Notes under the pieces: generated by a model
What the model was told of the DNA's origin: nothing
What the model saw: only the letters and a program-made list of their open reading frames with translations
The model's database searches: none
Position numbers and translations under genes: made by a program
Origin: Bacillota bacterium
GTDB lineage: Bacteria; Bacillota; Sulfobacillia; Thermaerobacterales; Thermaerobacteraceae
Length of the DNA stretch: 6,783 nucleotides
Reading direction: 5' to 3'
Assembly (NCBI GenBank): GCA_003242195.1
Contig: QGUQ01000105.1
Span: 1-6,783, forward strand
Part shown: in pieces, positions 1 to 4,915 of the stretch
Layout: each line of letters begins with the position of its first letter
Numbering within the stretch: the stretch's first letter is position 1

Positions 1-119
1 GAGGGGATGCCTGGGCGCCCTGCTGAAGCGAGGGAGGTTTCCCCCCGCCGACATAAGGCCCACACTTCGTCTTATCAAGGAGCAACGGCCGCGGGGGAAC
101 CCGACATCAACGGCGATTA
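1..119. other. Left edge, no supported gene
   Basis: I see no supportable gene here. A plus-strand frame is open from base 1 to a TAA at 121-123, which would overlap the PBP stop codon on the other strand by a few bases. It could be the C-terminal end of a convergent gene. However, only about 60% of its third positions are G or C, well below the real genes here, and a second plus-strand frame is equally open. No T-tract hairpin that would act as a terminator is visible. A weak minus-strand promoter-like pair lies inside (TTGATA at 73-78, 17-nt spacer, TATGTC at 50-55), which could serve a gene further left. Confidence 0.4.
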
Positions 120-2324
120 CTAACACGGGCTGCTAGGGGACGGGGTGGCCCGTCGCGGCCGCTGGCTTCCGGCGGCCGGGGGCACCAGGACGGGCTGTCC
201 GTCCGGGGGGCTCAGAGGGCTGGGCGTGGGCCCTTGGGCCGGCCCCGGCAGGAGCGGCACGGCCGCTCCCGGCCACGCCCCGGGTCCCAGCCGTTCCAGC
301 ACGGCCAGGCAGTCGGGCTCCGGTGCGCGTCCCGCCAAGAACCATTCCTCCCGCCACTCAAACCGGGGAGACACCAGGGGGCCGGCCAGGGTGCAGGTGG
401 CCGCACGGATGAGGCCCGCGGGTCGCGGCCAGTCGCGCGCCGGCGTGCCCGCCAGGGCTTCCACCATGAACGACTGCCACACGCGGCCGGCCGTGCTCCC
501 TCCCGACGCGCGGGCTCCCCCGGGGCTGCGGACGGTCTCGGGGAGGTCCGCGCCGACCCACACGGCAGCCACCAGGTCGGGGGTGTAACCGACGAACCAG
601 AGATCGTGGGCGTCGTCGGTGGTTCCCGTCTTGCCCGCCACCGGCCGGCCGATCCCCAGGGAGCGAGCCGTGCCGCCCAGGGCGGGGTCGAAGACGCTCT
701 TTAACACGTCGGTGACCAGCCACGCCACCTCCGGTTCCAGGACCCGCTCGCGGGTGGGCCGGCGCTCGTAGAGGACCGTTCCGTCCCCGGTTTCCACCCG
801 GAGGACGGCCAGAGGGTCAACCCGGTGGCCCAGGTTCGCCAGGGCCGCATAGGCGCGGGTCATCTCCAGCACCGTGACGGGCGACTCGCCCAAGGCCAGA
901 CCCAGGTGCTGCTGCGTGAGGGGCGACTCCACCCCCATGCGGCGGGCCAGCGCCGCGACGCGCCGGGGCTTGATCCGGTTCATCCACTCCACGGCCACCA
1001 CGTTGTCGGAGATGGCCACGGCATGCCGGATGTCGAGGAAGGCGTCGTGGTAGGGGCGCGGGCCGTAATCCACGGGCTCGTAGTACGGCTGTTCCGGGTT
1101 CCCCGTGGGATAGCTGACCTTCCGGCAGGCCACCGGCTCCGTCAGGGGCTCGCCCGCGGCCAAGACCGCGGCGTAGAGGAAGGGCTTGAAGGTCGAGCCC
1201 GGTGGGCGCCGCCCCCGCACGGCGCGGTTGAAGCTCGACTCCTCGTACGACCGCCCGCCCACCATGGCGCGGATGCCGCCCGTGGCGGGGTCCATGGCCA
1301 CCAGCGCTACCTGGGGCTGGGACGCGCCCCGTTGCTTCCCCAGGGGCGCCACCAGCTCGTCCAGGCGTCCGGCTGCCCGCACGGCGGCCCGCTGCAGGTC
1401 CAGATCCAGGGTGGTGTAGATGCGGAAGCCGCCCGCGTCCAGGTGGCGGGCCACCGCGGGCACCTCCCGGGCCAGCTGTTCCCGGACCCAGTCGACGAAG
1501 TAGCGGGCCTCGCTGCGCGACGATCGGGGCGGTTGCAGCCGCAAGGGTTCGGACTGGGCGCGGCGCGCTTCTTCACGGCTGATCATGCCCAGGTCCGCCA
1601 TGCGGGCCAGCACCCAGTCACGTCGCCCGCGGGCCCGCTCGGGATCGCGCCAGTAGAGCTCGGGGCCCCGGATGAAGGCGGCGAGCGTCGCCGCTTCGGC
1701 CAGGGTCAGGGAGGCTAGCGGCTTCCCGAAGTACTCGCGGGCGGCGACCTTTGCTCCGTAGGCGCCCCGGCCGAAATAGATCTGGTTCAGGTACATGGTG
1801 AGGATCCGGTCCTTGTCATAGCGGGCCTCCAGCTGCAAGGTCAGGAAGGCCTCGCGGGCCTTGCGGGCGAGGGTACGGTCCAGCGGCAGGTCGTAGAGGG
1901 TGCGGGCCAGTTGCTGGCTGATCGACGAGCCGCCCTCCACCACCTTGCCCGTTCTCAGGTTCCGCCAGGCGGCCCGTCCGATGGCTACGGGGTCGAAGCC
2001 GTGATGCAAGAAGAAGCGGGCGTCCTCGGCGGCCACCACCGCCTGGCGCAGGTGCTGCGGGATCTCCTCGGGCCGGGCGATCTCCCGGTTCTGCCGGTAA
2101 AGCTTGGTGATGACGCGCCCCTCGATATCGTAGAGGACGCTGGCTTGGACCACCCGCGGCTCGGGCAGGGGAGTGGCCGCCGCCAGTGCCGCGGTCACAA
2201 GGAACAGGGCACCCAGGGCCACGATGAGCCCGAGGGCGGCGCGCACGGCAATGATCGCCCGTCCCGCCCGGGGACGCTCGCCCTTTCCCTCCGCGGGGCG
2301 GCCGCGCCCTGGCTTCGTCCCCAT
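120..2324 (-). CDS. Class A penicillin-binding protein, PBP1A family (transglycosylase/transpeptidase)
   Basis: Bifunctional peptidoglycan synthase of 734 aa, anchored in the membrane with its catalytic domains outside. It polymerises lipid II into glycan strands and cross-links the stem peptides. Visible order: basic cytoplasmic tail 1-22, one membrane segment about 23-50, GT51 transglycosylase about 75-250, penicillin-binding transpeptidase about 340-620, then a low-complexity proline-rich tail from about 680. GT51 motifs are present: EDARFF (catalytic E100), GGSSISQQLAR (131-141), RKxxE (154-158) and the RILTMYLNQIYFGRGAYG block (173-190). Transpeptidase motifs are S377-T-F-K380 (nucleophile S377), S439-D-N and K565-T-G-T. 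The ATG at 2322-2324 is chosen because a GGGGGGTGA Shine-Dalgarno lies 6 nt upstream and the basic tail begins there; an upstream in-frame start at 2429 adds 35 unlikely residues. It is divergent from the polyamine operon. In Bacillus the PBP2d gene pbpG lies beside speE, so this may be its counterpart, but I do not assign the symbol. Confidence 0.95.
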   Translation of the reverse strand: MGTKPGRGRPAEGKGERPRAGRAIIAVRAALGLIVALGALFLVTAALAAATPLPEPRVVQASVLYDIEGRVITKLYRQNREIARPEEIPQHLRQAVVAAEDARFFLHHGFDPVAIGRAAWRNLRTGKVVEGGSSISQQLARTLYDLPLDRTLARKAREAFLTLQLEARYDKDRILTMYLNQIYFGRGAYGAKVAAREYFGKPLASLTLAEAATLAAFIRGPELYWRDPERARGRRDWVLARMADLGMISREEARRAQSEPLRLQPPRSSRSEARYFVDWVREQLAREVPAVARHLDAGGFRIYTTLDLDLQRAAVRAAGRLDELVAPLGKQRGASQPQVALVAMDPATGGIRAMVGGRSYEESSFNRAVRGRRPPGSTFKPFLYAAVLAAGEPLTEPVACRKVSYPTGNPEQPYYEPVDYGPRPYHDAFLDIRHAVAISDNVVAVEWMNRIKPRRVAALARRMGVESPLTQQHLGLALGESPVTVLEMTRAYAALANLGHRVDPLAVLRVETGDGTVLYERRPTRERVLEPEVAWLVTDVLKSVFDPALGGTARSLGIGRPVAGKTGTTDDAHDLWFVGYTPDLVAAVWVGADLPETVRSPGGARASGGSTAGRVWQSFMVEALAGTPARDWPRPAGLIRAATCTLAGPLVSPRFEWREEWFLAGRAPEPDCLAVLERLGPGAWPGAAVPLLPGPAQGPTPSPLSPPDGQPVLVPPAAGSQRPRRATPSPSSPC

Positions 2325-2329
2325 GACCG

Positions 2330-2338
2330 TCACCCCCC
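2330..2338 (-). promoter_or_regulatory. Ribosome binding site of the PBP gene
   Basis: On the minus strand this reads GGGGGGTGA, close to the consensus AGGAGGTGA, ending about 5-6 nt before the ATG at 2324-2322. It decides in favour of this start over the in-frame ATG at 2429, which has no comparable site. Confidence 0.7.
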
Positions 2339-2423
2339 AGGGCTTAGTATGGCGGGTGCGGGTGACGGCATCGGTCTGCGGGAGGCAGGGGCGGGCGCCC
2401 CCGGGGGCGAGGGGAAAACGTCC

Positions 2424-2452
2424 TTGCAACGGTTGGACCGTTTCGATACATT
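2424..2452 (+). promoter_or_regulatory. Candidate sigma-A promoter of the polyamine operon
   Basis: TTGCAA (2424-2429, 4 of 6 to TTGACA) and TACATT (2447-2452, 4 of 6 to TATAAT) are separated by exactly 17 nt. They sit in the AT-richest stretch of the intergenic region. Transcription would start near 2459 and give a leader of about 150 nt before the decarboxylase start. This is a consensus match by eye only. Confidence 0.4.
2428..2442. promoter_or_regulatory. 15-bp palindrome, candidate operator
   Basis: AACGGT-TGG-ACCGTT is a perfect 6-bp inverted repeat around a 3-nt centre. It lies between the candidate -35 (2424-2429, overlapping by 2 nt) and the -10 (2447-2452) of the rightward promoter. 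That is where a bound dimeric repressor would block RNA polymerase. I do not recognise it as the site of a known regulator family. It could also be a chance palindrome. Confidence 0.35.
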
Positions 2453-2478
2453 ACACCATGGTTTTCGGGGCATGTTCC
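2450..2478 (-). promoter_or_regulatory. Possible overlapping promoter for the PBP gene
   Basis: On the minus strand TGTAAT (2455-2450, 5 of 6 to TATAAT) lies 17 nt after GGAACA (2478-2473, only 3 of 6 to TTGACA). If real, its -10 overlaps the -10 of the rightward promoter, so the two transcription starts would compete. The weak -35 makes this tentative. Confidence 0.25.
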
Positions 2479-2529
2479 CCGTCGGCCGGCGACGGCTCGG
2501 GACACACCGGGTGAGGGCGGCCGGCCGGG

Positions 2530-2548
2530 GGCGGGGTGGGGCCCCGCC
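2530..2548 (+). repeat. GC-only hairpin in the operon leader
   Basis: GGCGGGG (2530-2536) and CCCCGCC (2542-2548) form a perfect 7-bp stem with a 5-nt TGGGG loop. It sits in the predicted leader about 60 nt upstream of the decarboxylase start. No T-run follows on either strand, so it is not an intrinsic terminator. It may stabilise the transcript, shape translation, or simply reflect local GC richness. Confidence 0.4.
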
Positions 2549-2551
2549 GAT

Positions 2552-2567
2552 TCCCAAACTCCCAAAT
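2552..2567 (+). repeat. Short tandem repeat in the leader
   Basis: TCCCAAAC is followed directly by TCCCAAAT, two 8-nt units that differ only in the last base. The second unit runs into CCAAATTGG (2562-2570), a small palindrome. The stretch is unusually AT-rich next to the GC hairpin. Function unknown; it may be chance. Confidence 0.3.
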
Positions 2568-2590
2568 TGGTTCCGCGTCCGGTCGCGGGC

Positions 2591-2598
2591 GGAGGAGG
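2591..2598 (+). promoter_or_regulatory. Ribosome binding site of the arginine decarboxylase
   Basis: GGAGGAGG lies 9 nt before the TTG at 2608-2610. This strong site supports TTG as the start, rather than the in-frame GTG at 2536, which would add 24 arginine-rich residues not seen in the family. Confidence 0.75.
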
Positions 2599-2607
2599 CG
2601 ACGGCAA

Positions 2608-3069
2608 TTGCTACCGACACCGACGAAGGTCACCGTCGTGGCGGGTGACGGTGAGGCCGACCACAAGCTCACGGCATTCGACGTGGCACTGCTGGCTGCC
2701 GGCATCGGCAACCTCAACCTGGTCAAGGTCTCCAGCATCGTGCCTCCGGGGTGTGAGCCCGTTGATAAGCTTGACATCCCGCCGGGTGCCTTGACCCCGA
2801 CGGCCTACGGTGCCGTCATGAGCGACGTCAAGGGCGAGCGGATCGCCGCTGCTATCGCTGTGGGCTTCTCCGAGAACGACTTCGGGGTCATCATGGAGTT
2901 CTCCGGCCGGTGCACCAAGGAAGAGGCGGAGCGCGCCGTCCGCAGCATGGTGGAGGAGGCCTTCCGCTACCGCAACATGCACCTGCGCGACATGCGTGTC
3001 GCCAGTGCCGAGCGGGTGGTGGGCGATCGCCCGGCTGCCGTCGTGGCCGCGGCCGTCCTGTGGTACTAA
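2608..3069 (+). CDS. pdaD: Pyruvoyl-dependent arginine decarboxylase
   Basis: Decarboxylates arginine to agmatine, the entry step of the polyamine pathway. It uses a covalent pyruvoyl group made from one of its own serines instead of PLP. The 153-aa product matches the family length (about 150-165). The self-cleavage motif V41-S42-S43-I44-V-P-P is present. Cleavage between S42 and S43 would give a beta chain 1-42 and an alpha chain 43-153 with an N-terminal pyruvoyl group from S43 (codon 2734-2736). Family residues D25 (AFD), N35 (GIGN) and E97 (IMEFSGRC, matching the catalytic Glu109 of the Methanocaldococcus enzyme) are conserved, as are LTPTAYG (62-68) and the terminal AAAVLWY. The TTG start follows a strong GGAGGAGG site; MLPTPTKVTVVAG at the start agrees with the family. 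It is first in the likely operon, 22 nt before the aminopropyltransferase. In Chlamydia this family serves arginine uptake and acid resistance, but the neighbours here point to biosynthesis. Confidence 0.93.
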   Translation: MLPTPTKVTVVAGDGEADHKLTAFDVALLAAGIGNLNLVKVSSIVPPGCEPVDKLDIPPGALTPTAYGAVMSDVKGERIAAAIAVGFSENDFGVIMEFSGRCTKEEAERAVRSMVEEAFRYRNMHLRDMRVASAERVVGDRPAAVVAAAVLWY

Positions 3070-3091
3070 CGGGGCGAACGGGGTGGCGGGC

Positions 3092-3946
3092 GTGGAGGTA
3101 TGGTTCACTGAGAACCAGACCCAGCACCTGCGGATCTCGGTGCGGGTGCGGAACATCCTGCACCACGAGCGCAGCGAGTACCAGGAGCTGATGGTGCTGG
3201 ACACTCACGAGTTCGGCCGGATGCTCGTCCTCGACAATGTCATCCAGACCAGTGAGCGCGACGAGTTCGCCTATCACGAGATGATGGCGCACGTCCCGCT
3301 CTTCGCCCATCCCAACCCGCGCCGCGTGCTGGTGATCGGTGGCGGGGACGGCGGCGTCCTGCGCGAGGTCTTGAGGCATCCCACGGTAGAGGCGGCCCAC
3401 CTGGCGGAGATCGACGGGCGGGTGGTGGAGGTGGCGCGGGAGCTGCTCCCCGCCATCAACAATTTCGACGACCCGCGGGCCAGGGTGTTCGTCACCGACG
3501 GCATCCGGTACGTGCAGGAGCACCCCGATACCTATGACGTCATCATCGTCGATTCCACCGACCCCGTGGGCCCCGCCGTGGCCCTGTTCCAAGAGAGCTT
3601 CCACCGGGCGGTATTCGCCGCCTTGCGCGAGAACGGGATCTTCGTCCAGCAATCGGAATCCCCGTTCTATCACCGGGACCTGATTCGCCAGGTCCAGGCC
3701 TCCCTGCGCCGGGTGTTCCCGGTCGCCGCCCTCTACTGGGGCGTTGTGCCCACGTACCCCGGCGGCTTGTGGACGTACAGCGTGGCCAGCAAGGGACCGG
3801 ACCCGAGGCGTCCCGACGCCGAGCGCTGGTCGCGCTACGGGCTGGCCACCCGTTACTACACTCCCGACGTGCACCGGGCCGCCTTCGTTCTCCCGCCTTT
3901 CGTCGCCGAGCTCGTGGAACCCGCGGGCCGCGACGCGGGAGCCTGA
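3092..3946 (+). CDS. speE: Spermidine synthase-family aminopropyltransferase
   Basis: Moves the aminopropyl group of decarboxylated AdoMet to an amine, usually putrescine to give spermidine, releasing methylthioadenosine; a cytosolic enzyme. The 284-aa product aligns end to end with Bacillus SpeE from memory: start V-W-F-T-E-N-Q-T, then ERDEFAYHEMMAHVPLF (55-71), the nucleotide-binding GGGDGG (83-88), E106-I-D108, T-D136-G, the catalytic D154-S-T-D157-P-V-G-P, and PTYPGGLWTY near the C-terminus. The GTG at 3092 is chosen because it puts the first residues level with the family; an in-frame GTG at 3083 would add three residues and cannot be excluded. Neither has a strong Shine-Dalgarno, so translation may be partly coupled to the decarboxylase. 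In thermophiles such as Thermus and Thermococcus, SpeE homologues prefer agmatine as acceptor; the adjacent decarboxylase and ureohydrolase fit either substrate. Confidence 0.95.
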   Translation: MEVWFTENQTQHLRISVRVRNILHHERSEYQELMVLDTHEFGRMLVLDNVIQTSERDEFAYHEMMAHVPLFAHPNPRRVLVIGGGDGGVLREVLRHPTVEAAHLAEIDGRVVEVARELLPAINNFDDPRARVFVTDGIRYVQEHPDTYDVIIVDSTDPVGPAVALFQESFHRAVFAALRENGIFVQQSESPFYHRDLIRQVQASLRRVFPVAALYWGVVPTYPGGLWTYSVASKGPDPRRPDAERWSRYGLATRYYTPDVHRAAFVLPPFVAELVEPAGRDAGA

Positions 3947-4006
3947 GGTGCCCGGCGGGGCGGCTGCCCGGCCTCCGTTGTGGCGGCACGCGCCCATGTT
4001 TCCCGT

Positions 4007-4013
4007 CGAGGTG
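4007..4013 (+). promoter_or_regulatory. Ribosome binding site favouring the speB start at 4020
   Basis: GAGGTGG lies 6 nt before the ATG at 4020-4022. A competing GGGAG (3937-3941) precedes an in-frame GTG at 3948, and an in-frame ATG at 3996 has no clear site. The 4020 start gives the N-terminal length known for Bacillus SpeB. Confidence 0.55.
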
Positions 4014-4019
4014 GCTTCC

Positions 4020-4913
4020 ATGGAGGATAGCGGTTCCTGGGAGCGGCCCGGCCGGTTCGTAGCGGCCGAGGCCGGGTACGAGGAATGCGAGTGGGTGATC
4101 GCGGGCGCCCCCTTGGAGGCGACCGTCAGCTATCGAGCGGGTACGCGCTGGGGACCGGCGCGGATCCGGGAGGCGTCCCACTCCCTGGAGACCTACAGCC
4201 CGGAACTAGATCGCGACCTGGACGAGCTGGCGATCTGCGACCTGGGCGATGTGGTCCTGCCCCTGGGTAACGTGGGGCAGAGCCTGGCCCGCATCGAGGC
4301 CGCCCTGAGGCGCCCCGTTCGGGACGGGAAGCGGTTTTTGGTATTGGGCGGCGAGCACCTGGTGACCCTGGCCGCGGTGAACGCGGCCCTGGCGCGGTAT
4401 CCCGACCTGGTGGTGGTCCAATTCGACGCCCATACGGACCTCCGCGACGAGTACCTGGGCGAGCCTTATTCCCACGCTACGGTCATGCGGCGGGTGCTGG
4501 ATCTGGTCGGTCCAGGCCGGGTCTGGCAGCTGGGCGTCCGGTCCGGGTTGCGGGAGGAGTTCGCGCTGGCCCGGGAAGCGACCCGGGCCTTCCCCGACGT
4601 GACCCACGGCGCCCGGGTGCTGGTGGAAGAGCTGGCGGGGCCTCTGCGAGGCATCCCCCTGTACCTCACGCTGGACGTCGACGTGCTCGACCCGGCCTTC
4701 GCGCCCGGTACGGGGACCCCGGAGCCCGGCGGTATCGGCTTCGTCGAGTTGCACCAGGCACTGCTGGGATTGGCGCGGGCGGGCGCGCGCGTGGTGGCCG
4801 CCGACATCGTGGAGACGGCGCCGCCGCTGGATCCCAGCGGGCGGACGGAGATCGTGGCCGCCAAGCTAGCCAGGGAGATCTTGCTTGGGTTCGGTCGCGG
4901 TGAGGAGGTCTAG
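4020..4913 (+). CDS. speB: Agmatinase-family ureohydrolase
   Basis: Binuclear manganese enzyme that hydrolyses agmatine to putrescine and urea, or possibly N1-aminopropylagmatine to spermidine and urea. The 297-aa product has all six metal ligands of the arginase/agmatinase family: H113 (GGEH), D136, H138 and D140 (DAHTD), D219 and D221 (DVDVLDP). H152 (EPYSHAT) fits the conserved substrate or proton-shuttle histidine. The agmatinase-like blocks VSYRAGTRWGP (36-46), SLETYSPELDRDL (55-67) and PGTGTPEPGG (229-238) are intact. The ATG at 4020 is chosen because it matches the Bacillus N-terminus and has GAGGTGG 6 nt upstream. Starts at 3948 or 3996 would add 24 or 8 residues. It follows speE by 73 nt, and its last codons carry the ribosome binding site of argS. 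Confidence 0.94.
   Translation: MEDSGSWERPGRFVAAEAGYEECEWVIAGAPLEATVSYRAGTRWGPARIREASHSLETYSPELDRDLDELAICDLGDVVLPLGNVGQSLARIEAALRRPVRDGKRFLVLGGEHLVTLAAVNAALARYPDLVVVQFDAHTDLRDEYLGEPYSHATVMRRVLDLVGPGRVWQLGVRSGLREEFALAREATRAFPDVTHGARVLVEELAGPLRGIPLYLTLDVDVLDPAFAPGTGTPEPGGIGFVELHQALLGLARAGARVVAADIVETAPPLDPSGRTEIVAAKLAREILLGFGRGEEV
4902..4909 (+). promoter_or_regulatory. Ribosome binding site of argS, inside the end of speB
   Basis: GAGGAGGT lies 6 nt before the argS ATG at 4916 and within the last codons of speB, whose stop ends at 4913. The strong site and the 2-nt gap suggest tight translational coupling of the two genes. Confidence 0.8.
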
Positions 4914-4915
4914 CC

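Larger units (their letters stand above)
2325..2607. other. Divergent intergenic region (PBP / arginine decarboxylase)
   Basis: This 283-bp spacer separates the minus-strand PBP from the plus-strand polyamine operon and must hold promoters for both directions. Its middle part (about 2412-2465) is clearly AT-richer than its flanks and holds the candidate promoters and a palindrome. The right part (2480-2607) would be a leader of about 150 nt with a GC-only hairpin and a tandem repeat. No open frame with good codon bias and a ribosome binding site was found inside it. I recognise no known riboswitch class. Confidence 0.6.

Noticed and set aside
1..123. Plus-strand C-terminal gene fragment ending at TAA 121-123
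   Set aside because: About 40 codons is too short to judge. Third-position G/C is low for this genome, a second frame is equally open, and no family is recognised.
825..1718. Plus-strand open frame of 297 codons opposite the PBP gene
   Set aside because: Lies wholly within the PBP on the other strand, with biased composition and no recognisable family.
2455..2462. 8-bp palindrome ACCATGGT as an operator
   Set aside because: Eight-base palindromes are expected by chance in a window this size and it has no partner site. The neighbouring 15-bp palindrome is the better candidate.
2466..2481. CGGGG-CATGTT-CCCCG hairpin as a transcription terminator
   Set aside because: The stem is only 5 bp and no T-run follows on either strand. 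It may be leader structure at most.
2996..3091. Extended start of speE inside the decarboxylase gene (GTG 2996)
   Set aside because: It would add 32 residues overlapping pdaD with no family similarity; the homologous region starts at about 3092.
2891..4021. Minus-strand open frame of 376 codons opposite pdaD and speE
   Set aside because: Antisense to two well-supported genes, with a His/Arg/Gly/Pro-rich low-complexity product and no motif; a GC-bias artefact.
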